Assembly (NCBI GenBank): GCA_026120185.1
Contig: JANUWF010002362.1
Coordinates: 1-64,000 of the forward strand
Length of the DNA stretch: 64,000 nt
DNA from: Voacanga thouarsii
Lineage: Eukaryota; Streptophyta; Magnoliopsida; Gentianales; Apocynaceae
Direction: 5' to 3'
How positions within the stretch are numbered: position 1 is the first letter of the stretch; each line of letters begins with the position of its first letter. Shown here piece after piece: positions 48,871 to 61,291 of the stretch. Made by a program: the position numbers and the translations under genes. The notes under the pieces are model-generated. The model did no database searches and was not told the origin of the DNA. It saw only the letters and a list, made by a program, of their open reading frames with translations.

Positions 48871-51800
48871 ATTTTAATGCCCCTACTAAAGGTAAGCATT
48901 TCAACATCGGGTGTCGCCCCGTCCAGTTACGTAGACAAGGGGTCTTTATAATGAAAAAAAAAAAACCAACAAAGTATGTAAGGTCCAGATCCATACAACA
49001 ACCCATGCTAATGGTCACGCACATATATAGCGAAGAGTGTCATACATGAAAATTTCAATTCAACATCAGTAATAAGGTACATTATCCAAAAAGGAAACGT
49101 CCGGACCTATTCTGCTATCACTGTGGTATCACCCTCTATCCATAGGTTTGCTCAACTCCGGATCCTACAAAAAGATAAGATAAAAGACACGTGTGAGTGA
49201 AAAATCACCCAGTGAGCCACGTGTGTGCTACTGCTTTATCAAAGAGGCAGAGTACATAAAATTTTTTGTGAAATAGCACATCATTTGTTCATTAGAAATG
49301 ATTCCAAAACTCTTTAACGAAGAGTTTATTCAGAACTCAAACATTTTTGGAAAACTATATTTCAATTTCAAATCATTGCCCCAATTTTCAAATCACAGGC
49401 ACATATCCAATACAAGATCGGCCTGTATTCACATGCAAGTCCTGCAGTCCTTGCCTTCGGCGCCACGTATCATTGTACTGGGACCGCATCCTTCAGTACT
49501 CAACCGTGCATCACCAGAATAAGTACACCGTAGCGTACTTCTGGTTAGATATACCACAATATACCTAGTGTACCGCAACACACACTTGCCACCATAAGCC
49601 AAGGGTCCCAATCTTGATGTTAATCACCATTGAGGCGGTAAGGAGTCAAACGGATTGAGTGTCCCTGCCCGGCATCTAGCGAATGACTCAAAATCAAGAA
49701 GCGCCCCCAAACACGGCAATTGCCAAGTGCTAAATGGCTAGCCAAGATGACTCGTCTCATTGTCCTGTCGCCCTTTTTGGAGTAAGACAATCCCCAGAAC
49801 TGATCGGGTTATTTGGGGTCGTCTATCTCTAACATGAGCTAGTACAAAGATCAAAGTTCTTGTTGAGCACTCAACATTAACAATACCAACCCCGTCTAAC
49901 TGATCAGGCCAAAGGGTTATCTGTTCCTCTAGAATTTTCAAATCAAAACAGTTTTGGGGCAAAATAACATTTTCCAAAATTCGATCCCACTGACTCGCAA
50001 GTCAAATCATCATTCACATAGGCTCCGTAAAGCCAATCAATTCATTCCATGGTACATCAGACCAATAAAATAGTTTCAGGGATCAAAAGGCTATTTTTCA
50101 AAAGTCAATCTCATCACGAGAGATCATTTTCCAAAATCATGTTCAAATAGGATAAAGAGTTCTATTCACACATAAAAATATCTTCCCAAGAGTATCTGAG
50201 TCATTTTTCCTGTACTCGATCACAAAAGTCATTTTCAAGGGTATTTAGGTCATTTTACCCATACCCGATTTTCAAAAGATTTTCCAAGGGTATTCGAGTC
50301 ATTTTACCCTTGCCCGATTTGAAAAATATTCACAAGAGTTCCAATAGGGATATTTCGGTCATCTACCGAATACTCGAGTTCCAAAGGTTTTCATAAAACA
50401 TTACAATAAGGACATTTGGATCATTTTCCAAATATCCAAATCCAAAAGGAACATATTTCAAGAAATCTAGAATTCTATTCCCAAAAGAGGATTAAATTCA
50501 AAGTTGCTAAACATATTTCCATAAAATGTTCCAATAAAGGCATTGCAGTCAATTTATGGATATTCGATTTCAAAATTTACCATTTTTGAAAATCCCAAAT
50601 ATTTAATCCGAAAAGGACTAAATTCACAAAATTCATGCTTTAGTCATCCAGTAAGGTTTCCAAGCCAATTATGATGTTCAATCGAGCCCAAAATGCAATA
50701 AAAATAATTCTTGCTCAAACAAACCTTAAACATATTCAGGGATTTCCAAAACGGTACATAACATAGCAATTCATGGAAAAACAAAGCGCACTAGCTTTAC
50801 AAAGAGTTCTAGAAATCCAAGGGACTCACCTCGTGTCCTAAGCAATTCTTTCTGTTCACGGCCGTTTAACCTTCGTTTCTACCGTTTTCGACATTCCGTT
50901 CGCCGTTTGTCATTAAACCCACACCAAACATCGTTTTCGGATCAATTCGTGTTTGGCCAAAAAATAGCCTACGGGTAGCCAACGTCCGACTGACATGCCC
51001 GATGGTTAGCCGACGTCCAACTGTCGTTTAGCCGACGGGGGCCGACGGTTAGTTGACGGTCAAGGAAAACTTTTAACTTTCATTCACGTCGTTTTTTTGT
51101 TGTTTGTTTAATTCTTTCATTTTTCTTTTTCCACATCCTTTCTCCCTTCAAAAACATGGGATTCACTCCATATTTCCCCATTTATTCAATCCAAATCACT
51201 CAATTAATCATCCTTAAATTTGTCCATAATCTAAGCAAAATTTTGAAAATTTTCCATTTTGACATATGATTTTGTTTTGGACATAACATTCAATCCACAA
51301 CTCCGATCTGGCACTATGATATACCAAAACTACCATAAGACTCTTAAATTTAATTATGTGTAGGCTGCTTTTATAGTACTGACTCTGGTAACATACTACT
51401 TGGCAAAAAAAGCCCCAGTAGTTTTCTGATTTTTAGTCCATTTCCACCAGACAACTTCACCTACTTGTGCTTCTTGATTCATAACACCTATCTAACCTTT
51501 AATCCACTTCAATTCCCTTCAAAGAACCTTAATTCTTCAGATGCTCAGGTCAAAGAAAGCCACTAAGTTCTTATGCAAATAACATATAACTAACATCAAC
51601 ATTCAAAAACAAATCATAATCCATTTTCTTCAATGTTTAATCCATTTTTATCCCAACTCTACCATCTTTCTTCTTAATCATGAACAACCCTTTAAATCAC
51701 CAATCAAATACCCTTATTTACCATACAAAACACAGCTTATGAATCCTTTATCCAACTGGTACACACACTTGTACACACAAAGTCTCACATAGTACATAAT

Positions 51801-54054
51801 AATCACTTTAATCTTCACAAATCTCACGTTTTCATGTTAAAATTCATATCAAAATGATTACCGTAATGAAATCTACAACTTTAATTCTTGAAGTATAGGA
51901 CTTTACTTTTTATATAAGGTGCTCTAGCTTGAATTTGCTCCAAGAAACTTCAACTTCTCCAAGAACACTATTTTCTCTCTGCTTTTTTTCAATTTTTCTT
52001 GATTTTTCCTTTCCTTTTCTTCCTCATTTCTTCCTTCCTTCTTCATTTAAGCCCTTGGCCAGATTTCCCAGTGTAACACCCCACTACCAAGGCCCGCTAG
52101 GGCCAGGGATGTCGCCCCGTCCAAAGGACAAGGGGTCTTTATAACTAGGTTATACAAATAAAATAGCGAAATAAAAATAATACTTTAACTTAGAATTTAT
52201 TACATCCCAAGAATAAATCCATGAATTCCCAAAAACAAATCCACAAATAAAAATTATCCACTCTCAACTCCCCAAATAATACATAAAAATAAAGGACAAC
52301 ATTCTCTTCCAAGGCAGATAACACTAGCTACTCATCCCTACAGCAGGATCCACCTGAAATCATGGTAAAAATGGTGGTGAGATAGAAATCTCAGTAAGCC
52401 CTGTGTGTAAGTTGGGCTAAAGAGACAAACACTTTTCATGATTCATGCACTAACAGTATATCAAAAGCTTTGTCATGCCTTCTTTACAAATTTAACTCTC
52501 ACTTCTTGAAGGATAGTAGTGAGAAGTCATGGAGCAAAATGCTCTTAAAATATTCTGTTTGGAAAGATATGAATAATTAAAAGATTTGAGCTTCGAATAA
52601 AATTCCAATGACACTTTAGACAGTTCCACGAAAATAACTCATCAATTAAAGCAACCAAGTTAATCTGACAGGGCACAACGGTGGCTCTCACACCAGGTGA
52701 AGCACTTAACCCCCGATAGGTGGTGAAAGGGCACAGAGGTGGCTCTCACTCCTGTGAAGCACTTGACCCCCAACACCTGGTAGGTGTACATCCTACCAAG
52801 TGAGATACTCCTCCCTCTCTCACTCAATCCAAACCGGTTGTCCTACTTCCGGCCATCGATTCTACCAGAACCCCGTCGCTAGCAGAGGATGGCTCAACCT
52901 TCTATACTGACGCCCTGACCGAAAAGAGTCAACCTCTCGGAGGTGGCCACCTGCCGAGAGATATCCCCAGAATAACCAAAGGCTAGTATAAAGGCCTAAC
53001 CCCCATTGAGTACTCAACGTTATTCAATCTTCACAATTCATAAGGCTCCAAAGTGGAACCTACAAAATTAGCTCAATACAGTTCCAAACAACATTTTTCA
53101 ACTCGTACAAAAATTTTAGAAGGCATGGTTTTAAGTCAATAATTTATTCCACAAATTCATAGTGGAGGAGCCACATGCTCAAATAAGTCATGCTGTGATT
53201 TTCAAAAATTAGATGTATGCCCAAAAATTTATCTCTTGCATATTCAAAACAAATCAAAATGTTTGATGCTTGGCTCCTAAGTCATGCCTGACACATTTTA
53301 AAAATTTATAAATCTAGAAATTTCTAAAATTAGAAGTTTTCTGAATGTAGAAAGTTTCCAAAATAAGAAGTTTCCAAATATAGAGGTTTTCAAAATTAGC
53401 TACCGTGCTAAAATTTCGTATTTGCAAGAGATACTCACCAACCTTACTTTCAAACCAAGATAATAAAATAAAATCAATTTCATGAATGCAAGGGAACTTA
53501 CCTTATCCTTAAGCTTAGGGTATGAACTCTAGTAAGTTGGTCCTTACCCTTGACAATCTTCTAAATCTAGCAAAGAGTTCATATAAATTAATCACAGCAC
53601 TTCCTAGATCATCCCAAGAGAAAATCAAGTACAAAATCTACTTTCACAAATAAAACAAACTCAACTCACTACTACCATGATCCTAGTGTCCCAAGCTTTA
53701 AGGCCAAATAATAAATAAAAAGGGTTTATAAGTTATGTCTAATTTGATATTTAAAATAATTAGTGTTTTGGGAAATAGGTAAGATTTAAATCTCGCTAAA
53801 ATAATTGAGAGTTTATTTGATAAAGGGTCCTAGGTTATATTAGGTAAAATAATGATGTATTAATAATTAAGTTGTTAGAAAATAATTGATAGCTAAAATA
53901 TTTAATGAGTCTTGCTCAAAAAATAATAAATAAATTTTTAATGGGTTTTGATTAAAAGATAATAATTAAATTTTTACTAATAAATATTTTACTAATTATA
54001 ATTATCTCCATAAAAGGCTTTATTTGATTTCATTATTTTAAATAATATCTATGT

Positions 54055-54079
54055 GTATATATATATATATATATATATT
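54055..54079. repeat. (TA)n microsatellite
   Basis: Short alternating TA run inside solo LTR S3, in place of the 'tttatttattttatttt' segment of the element A LTRs. Confidence 0.9.
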
Positions 54080-54807
54080 ATTTTTCTAGCAAAAGCTATT
54101 ATTTATTTGACTAAAATATCCTTATTATATATAATAATCCAAATCTACCCCTCCTAGGGGTTTTTTTTTTCCCCCGAAATTACTAGCAAAATCATATTAG
54201 GAAATATTTTATTCATGAAATAAAAATTAGCTTGGAAACAACTAGGTCATGATCATATTTCTATGGCTAACCACAATCATGAGCATATACAATCTTTCAA
54301 TTCATCAAATCATCCAAATCATGTATATAAGCATAGATCTAGACTTACTAAGGCATGATCTAACTATTACTAGCATAAATATAATCATAGCTTCAATAAT
54401 CACATAAGAATATAATTCCTATTCATCATAGATGACATAATCTCTAGCATACTTAATCATGGAGACATACATCAAACCCTAGAACACCATATATTCAACT
54501 AAGATAAGCAACTCATGCAAAAATCCCATCTCCAACATATTAATACATATATCCATGCTTCAATCTCAACTCATCACAACAATATATACTCAACGCTATT
54601 CATGATTCATCTTCTATCAACATCATCCTAGAGACATGAGTCTAGAATTTAAAAGAAGGGTTAAAGGCTTACTTGATTGATGAATACCTTGAAGGAGTTT
54701 TGAATGAATCTAAACCCCTAGATGCCTAAATCCGTCCAAAGGAGGTGAAGGAAGCATGGCCATGGTTGATGAAATCATTCGGCCAAGAGAGAGAGGGAGT
54801 GTTCGGT

Positions 54808-54808
<1 letters not shown>

Positions 54809-54870
<62 letters not shown>
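54809..54870. repeat. (GA)n microsatellite in solo LTR S3
   Basis: About 31 GA units at the LTR position that is also GA-rich in element A. The apparent Leu/Ser-repeat reading frames on the minus strand come from this tract. Confidence 0.95.
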
Positions 54871-54874
<4 letters not shown>

Positions 54875-57524
54875 AATAAAAGAGTCTATTAGCATGTTTA
54901 AACATATATATATTCATTAGAGATCAAAGATTAGCGACGATGAAGTTGATTGAACAAACCTACCTTGATGGTGTTCTTGAGCTTTCACAAAATTTCTGGT
55001 TTTTTATCCAAAAGAGCAAGTTGGATTTTGTAGTTTGATGTTAAAAATGGCACGGATGGACTCATAGCAATGAATAGATGAAATCTGGAATTTTTAGAGG
55101 TGGTTTGAAGTGATTTGGAGTGGTATTAGGTGAAAGGAAGGAGTAGGTGTTCTTGGTGTACTATGTGTTCTTGAAGGTTGAAGAGAATAGAGAGCTTTTG
55201 GATGGAGGCTGCCAAAATTCTAAAGAGATTAGGGCTGGCTGAATTTCTGTAGGGTTTATGGAGATGATTTTCTAGTTTGGAAGGGAAAAGGAAAGGCTAG
55301 TTGTTGAAATCCTTGAAGAATATTTTTGGGAAGAAATTTTGGAAACTAAATATTCTAGGAGATTTTTTATTATTGGAGAGCTTTTGGAAGTCTGCCATGG
55401 ACGAATTTCTAAGCAGTGTTTTGGCTAAACGAAAGCTGGTTGAAGGAGGCTGAGGGTGGCCAAAATTATGGAGTATAATGGTGAAGGGAAGGTCTGGTTG
55501 GTTGAGGTATATTTTATGGAAAGTTGCTAAATCATGGTGGCTGGAATTTTTTGCATCCAAATCAAGGCATGATTGCCGAATTTTTTTGGAAATATTTTAG
55601 GCAGCCATGACTGGATTTTTAGTACAGAACTTAGGGAGGATAATAGAGCTCAGTTAATGAAGGTTTAAGGGTGGTTTGTTCAGAAAAGGATGGAGTTTCG
55701 GCTAGGATAGAACTAGGAACAAAGCTGGAAATAAATCCTGCACAGGATTTTCGCCCTTGCTGGAATTTTCCCTGGGCAGTTTCGGCTGCCACTTCCAGCT
55801 AGCTTGCAAGGAGTTTGAAGGAGATTTCTGGGGTCTTCCATGGCTGGTTTCCAGCCTACTTTACGGAGGAAAAATATGGCTAAGATGCTGAGCAAAAATT
55901 GGAAGAAAATAGCTTGGTTTTGGACCTCCAAAGCTGCGAATCTGCCCAGAAATTTTCCTGGATTTGCACAGTATTTGTGCAATCCGAAAATGGCCAGAAA
56001 AATTCAGATTTCAAGCTGATCAAAAGGGCCATTTTCTAGAAGCATTTGGGAGGGAATAATGGCTAAGAATTTCGACACCTTGAAGGCACAAAAAGCTAGA
56101 AAATTTCAGTTCAATACATGAAGGGAAATGAACCTAGCTAGAGTGAATTTTTAGAAAGTTCACTAAGGAATTTAATTCACTTGAAATCTTTCCATTGTTT
56201 CGGTCCATAAGATGTCTTTTACTAAGGCATTTTGAACCTTCAAAGCCACAGCACATTGCTGGAATTTTTCCAGAATAAAATTGGCTTGAACGAAATGAAC
56301 AAATTAATGAATTGAGAAACAGGAAAAATTAAGGATCAAGAGGAAATGAATTCCCCTTAGGAATTTTGTGTAGAGCAAAAGAGTAGGATTTGAAGACTCC
56401 TATCATGTCTCACATAGGACAACATCTCTACCATACTCCAAACACTACTAAGGCTGACAATGATACTTCCCAAACAAAAATAAAATTTAATCATACTATA
56501 GCTCTAATAATGGAATTTGAACCCAATACCTCAAGAATCAATTCTAAGTCTCTAACCACTACACCACAACAACTCTTGTTATTATTTCCTCTCTAAAAAT
56601 ATTTTCCTATTCAATCCTCAAGCTATCTCCCTTTTTCCATCTTAGGCAAAAATTACCATTTTGCCATTTTCACTTAATAATCACAATCAAGCCCTCTAGA
56701 CTATAAAACACAAATTCAATGCACGTAAAACCGTATAAAAATATATATAAAAAAACATGAAATAAAATATGATATGCATCCCAACCTCCTTACTCTAAGG
56801 TTGGTTTCGACTGGGGTTTCACACCCAGCCTACTCACCACCATTCTTGAGTCTAAGGGTCAACCAACATTAATTACTGTGGGCTATCCATTTTAAAGCTA
56901 ATTTCCTATTGGAGAATTAATTTAAATGGATAATTCTTAAGCTTATTCAATAAGCTTTTGCAATTTAATAATCCCACAAATATTTTACTCCCCCAATGGT
57001 ATTTACTTGTTTTCATCCACCAATCACACAACTCCACACGTCTATTTTTAACCGCGATTTTTCTATTTTCTTCAGAAATGACCAAAATCGGGTACGTAAC
57101 AAAAAAAAATTTTATTCCACTATTCAAGTCCAAAAATTCCACAGAATCCATTGGTAACACTTAAATTCTTCAATTCACTCTCTACATGGTCAAATTTGAG
57201 GTCAAAGTCGTGGGCGCGGTGAAAATGCCCCCAATACCCCAGGTAGCATAATTCGCACCAAAACGTGCATTTCATTGCATAGATTAATTTCTATTTTCTA
57301 AGTACCTTAAATTCTTATTTTGTTAATTATAATAGCTTTTCAAAAATGTAGGGTACGGGTAGAACAAAGTCAATAATTACATATGGGCACCGACAAAATA
57401 TTATTCCACCAAAATATTCGTCTCATTACACCGATCAATTTTTGTTCTGGACATCGGTACAAATTCTCATCCTAATACAAATAGTAGCCAATCGGAAGTG
57501 GAAAACGTGGGGTGTTACACAAAG

Positions 57525-58697
57525 TCCAATTTAAGTGTGGGGAAGTGGTTTGGTGATATTCTTGGTCCAAGTTTTGATTAGTTATCTTGATGTTTTCTTG
57601 CTATTGAGTTGCTTTGGAATTTGAAATTTTGACAACCATTTTGCCATCTTGGAAAAATTTTAATTTCTTTGAAAATTTGGAAGTTTGAAGATTTGAAGCT
57701 AAATTGAGTTTATTTGTTTATAATGAAGATATGATTTCCTTTTTAACTTTGGATATGGATTTATCATTCAGTATGGTAGGATTTTATTAAAAAGGTAAAC
57801 TTATGTATGATTTTAGATTTTGCTAAGTCTTGAGAATTTAAGTTAACCTTGGTTATATTTGGTATTTGCATTTTATTTTATTCTTTAAGTTTGAATAACG
57901 ATGATATGATAAAATATGGGAAAAGTTGTTGATTAATTCTTGCATTATGGATTTAGAATTTTCTTAACTTTGAGTTTTGAATACGGAATGCGAGAAAAAA
58001 AACATTTAGTTGAAAAAATATATGAGAAAAAAATTGAGTTGAAAAAATATTAGGTGAAAAGAATTGAGTTGAAAAGAAAAAAAAAATGCTCTTATTAATG
58101 ATCGTTGAAGACCTTTAACTGAAAAGGGAGTCAATATGGGGAGAAGTAGCAAGTGGATTTGGTGCATGCTCTTGAAGTTATCCCGAAGGCAAAAAGGCAA
58201 GAAAGAACAAAGAAAAAAATATGTTGGAAAAAATGATGAGTGATGACTGCAAAGGGGGCCAATACGGTGTGTGAAAAGAAATCCATTCACTTGAGGCTAT
58301 CAATTCCCAAAGTTATAAAAAAAAAAGAAAAAGAGTGGAGTGTTTTCCTTATTTCACTTACTCGAGTTTTGTAAATTTGAGTTTATAATGCTTGAATTGG
58401 TTATATGACTTTGCTTATATGATTTATGTTATCTATGTTTTTGCTTGAGAAGTGGAATAATTTTCATGTACTAGATATAAGCTTTTTTAACTTAACTTTG
58501 GTGGCCTCGGGATTATTTGATTTACTGTATGAGTTTACAATGGTTTTTAAAGGGTGAATGAATGACAATTTTGTATCTAAGGTTGGAAAAAAAATTATGG
58601 CTTTGTTATGGATGAATATGAAAAGAAATAAATTATTTTAAATGCTTTGTTTAAGTATTTACTTGAGGACAAGTAAAGATTTAAGTGTGGGGGTATG
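57525..58697 (+). other. Element D 3' internal region with polypurine tracts
   Basis: Non-coding. It begins 'tccaatttaagtgtgggg', an Athila-type internal polypurine tract, and ends with a second one, 'ttaagtgtgggggtatg' (58681-58697), touching the 3' LTR. In between are A-rich stretches with no pol similarity. Confidence 0.65.
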
Positions 58698-60541
58698 TGA
58701 TAGAGGGTAAAATCATCACTATTTTTCCTAGTTATTCGAGGATAAATTGAGACACTTTTAATACTATAACTAGTCATATTCCTTCCTATTTAATATTTCC
58801 CTAATAAAAATGCTTTTCTATAATTTTATGTAAAAATTGGTGAAATTTGAAGCTAATTGTGTAATTTTCTAGCACAGACCCAGCACCCACCTAAGAAAGT
58901 AGAGTCGACACCAGTTTTACACTGGTATAGCAAAGGATTCTAGAGAAATTGAATGAAACAGAGGAATATTTACAATTTGAAATTGGAAAGGATAAGGAAG
59001 CAATTGGCTTCATGGCTCACGGTTCAATCAAAATGCAACAACAACAAGAAAAGAAAGGAATTTCGGTGGCCCAAGGCCGAAGGGAAGAGTCAACAAAAAC
59101 GGCCAAGAAGTAAATAAACAGAGAAAGGAGAATTAGTGTCAGTGGGCGTGTGCGGTGCGCAAGAAGAATAGAAGTAAGCTTCATGGCTCGAGTAGTCGCT
59201 TAATTGAGCTGATGCAAAGGAAGAAGATGGCTTCGATTTCGGTTGGCTCATTGAAGGTGGTCGGCTCGGATAGCTTTCGGTTGCTGGACAAATTTCTTTA
59301 GCTCAAATTGGAAACCAAATTCCACAATTCCAATTCAACAAGAATTGTGCTTCGGTGCAAATGACAAAAAGAAGACTTCAAAGCCTAATTGCACAATTTT
59401 AGAAGGTGATGGACTTTCTTCCCTTATTTTTTTTTATTCGCTTTTTATTAGGGAAAATTACAACTCCTTTTTAGTTTTGGATTTTTAGTAATTACTTCTT
59501 TTTTACCTAGGATTCTTTTAGGAACTTTGAAAGCCTATAAATAAAGGCCAATTACCTTAGGAAAAGGGGTGCACAATGTAGAGACTTAGATATATTTTAG
59601 AATGCATCACCAATATTTTCTCGAGAGAAATAATTCAAGGAGCATTGATTCTTGGAGGAGTTTTCATTTGAAATTGAAAGGCTTGTCTATGAGTATTTAT
59701 CTATTTCCTTTGTTTTCTTTTTCTTGAACAATGATGTATTAATTGTTTTATTGTAATTTAACATTGTTTGTGGTATTCATGATTTTTAGAGTTACTTTGA
59801 TCTTTTGATTAATTGATTATTATTCTTGGTGTTTAATTACTTATGCTTATTACGAGATTAATTGGTTGTTTCTTTCCATTAACTTTCTTGACCAAAGGGG
59901 TTAATGGTGGTTTCAATTTATTGATTTCATATTTGTTGTCTATTAACTTACTTGACCAAAAGGGGTTAATTGCTAAGAACTGGATAATTAAAGATTAATT
60001 GATGTTTGCCAGACCACGGATTCATTGGTTAATTTCATGTTTTAAGTTTGCCAGACCATGAAAATTTAACCAAGGACTATGTTTAATGCATCTTTAGGGT
60101 GAATTAGTTGAGATAGATCAAGTGATGCTAATTTGTCTAGAAGGTAGTGATTTCATGGGTTGGAAAAGAAGTGATTCTATCTTAATCCTTCATGATGCCA
60201 AGAGAATGATTAGTTATGATAATGATTGGGTACTTTGAGGTCATGCTTGTCAAAATAATGGTTTGAGTTACATAATTTTCCATCCTTGATATGTATATAT
60301 TCTTTTATTTTATTTTATTTTATTTTCCTTTTTATTTATTTTTCACTTTATTGGGTCGGTTAAACAATGAAAGAAAAGTGATTAATGCATACTTGTTCCT
60401 TGAGGATCGATACTCATTTTAAACACATATGCTATGCTTAATAATGAGTACGCTTGCTTATATGTGTAATTTGGGGTTAATGTTTTAATTTAAACTTGAC
60501 TGGAAATATGCTTATTTTTATACCCAAATCTAAACACATCA
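58698..60541 (+). repeat. Element D, 3' LTR
   Basis: 1844 bp, TGATAG to CACATCA, colinear with 36663-38512. Small indels distinguish the two, including loss of a 'tataattttta' segment near the end. TATA box at 59535-59543. Confidence 0.88.
59535..59543 (+). promoter_or_regulatory. TATA box in element D 3' LTR
   Basis: 'ctataaata', the same as in the 5' LTR, kept in the identical context. Confidence 0.55.
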
Positions 60542-61181
60542 ATGATACATGCAAGTTGAGCACTGGAGGCTGCGGTCTTAGTACAATGATACATGGCGCC
60601 AAAGGCTAGGACTGCGGGATCTACATACAGGCTGACCTTCTATTGGAGAAGTGCCTGTAATTTCAAAATCGAGGCAATGATTTGAAATTAAAATACAAAT
60701 TTTCAAAAATGATTAAGTTCTAAATAAACTCTTCCCTAGAGAGTTTAAAATTATTTCCAGTGAACAAATGGACTGCTTTCCCTACAAAAGTTTATGGACT
60801 CTGTTCTTTCATAAAGCACTAGCACACACGGGACTCACGGGGTGATTTTTCACTCACATGTGTTTTTTATCTTTCCTTTTTTGTAGGATTCGGAGTTGAG
60901 CAGGCCCACGGATAGAAGGACGATACCACAGTGATAGTAGTTTAGGTCCGGACGTTCCCCTTTTGATAATGTGCATTATTATTGAAGTGAAGTGGAAATT
61001 TTTATATTTGAGATTTTTGGTTACATATGTGTATGTGACCATCAGTATAGGTTGTTGTATGGATTTAGACCTTGTATACTCTGTTGTTTTCGTCATAAAG
61101 ACCCCTGGTCTGGGAAACTGGACGGGGCGACACTTGGTGTTGATATGCTTTCGTTGTTACCTTTAGTAGGGGTGCTACAAT

Positions 61182-61193
61182 TGGTATCAAAGC
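61182..61193 (+). other. Primer-binding site of element C
   Basis: TGGTATCAAAGC two bases after the LTR end at 61179, identical to the PBS of element B on the other strand. It proves that the sequence ending at 61179 is a 5' LTR in plus orientation. Confidence 0.85.
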
Positions 61194-61291
61194 TTAGTTT
61201 TTTAGAACTGTGGTATTATCATAGGGATTAATATAAACCTTTCATTGTAGAGGTATGATGGATAGGAGTGATAAGGGTAAGCGTCTAATGG
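61194..61291 (+). pseudogene. Element C leader and start of leader ORF, truncated
   Basis: Aligned with the B leader. ATG at 61255 gives 'MMDRSDKGKRLM', then the sequence departs from B exactly at 61291/61292, where the LTR of element F begins ('ctaatgg' shared, then different). The rest of C lies beyond the window or is lost. Confidence 0.7.

Larger units (their letters stand above)
52072..56823 (-). mobile_element. Solo LTR of gypsy family A ('S3')
   Basis: 4752 bp, TGTAACACCCC to GGGGTTTCACA, flanked by a perfect cccag duplication (52067-52071 and 56824-56828). Terminal hairpin at 52091-52104 (GGCCC-GCTA-GGGCC). It is colinear with the LTRs of element A but more diverged. No internal region. 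Confidence 0.92.
40113..57519 (-). mobile_element. Chromovirus-type Ty3/gypsy element 'B', minus strand
   Basis: Minus-strand layout: 5' LTR (57519-56829 plus 52071-48873, split by solo LTR S3), PBS (48870-48859), leader ORF, decayed gag, protease, RT, RNase H, integrase with chromodomain remnant, polypurine tract (44054-44042), 3' LTR (44041-40113). Flanks caatg (40108-40112) / caaag (57520-57524) differ at one base. It is the same family as LTR C but in the opposite orientation. All genes are interrupted by stops. Confidence 0.88.
48873..57519 (-). repeat. Element B, 5' LTR, interrupted by solo LTR S3
   Basis: Two pieces, 48873-52071 and 56829-57519, together about 3.89 kb, colinear with 40113-44041. 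The PBS-side terminus is decayed (TTTAATGCCCC where TGTAACACCCC is expected). The break at 52071/56829 corresponds to 'ccttggccag' / 'cctactcacc', continuous in the 3' LTR near 43320-43345. Confidence 0.87.
36663..60541 (+). mobile_element. Athila-like Ty3/gypsy element 'D' without gag-pol (LARD-like), plus strand
   Basis: LTRs 36663-38512 and 58698-60541 (TGATAG...CACATCA) flank a leader (38513-40112) and a 3' region (57525-58697). The PBS resembles the tRNA-Asp-type site of Athila/Tat elements, and the polypurine tract 'taagtgtggggg' is typical of Athila. Once element B (40113-57519) is removed, the internal sequence is about 2.77 kb and encodes nothing recognisable, the hallmark of a large retrotransposon derivative. 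Flanks attat (36658-36662) / atgat (60542-60546) form a duplication with one mismatch inside LTR C. Confidence 0.82.
21345..61179 (+). mobile_element. Gypsy element 'C': one 5' LTR dispersed over about 40 kb by nested insertions
   Basis: The LTR starts at 21345 (TATAATACCCTGC where copies in B have TGTAACACCCCAC) and ends GGGGTGCTACA at 61179, followed by a tRNA-Met PBS. Its pieces are 21345-24549, 36440-36662 and 60542-61179, together about 4.07 kb. Each aligns in order with the reverse complement of element B's LTR (40113-44041). Insertions A (24550-36434) and D (36663-60541) account for the rest. The internal region survives only as 61180-61291. The 3' side of C is not in the window. Confidence 0.85.

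Noticed and set aside
54710..54917. Ser-Leu repeat ORFs on the minus strand
   Set aside because: Translation of the GA microsatellite in solo LTR S3.
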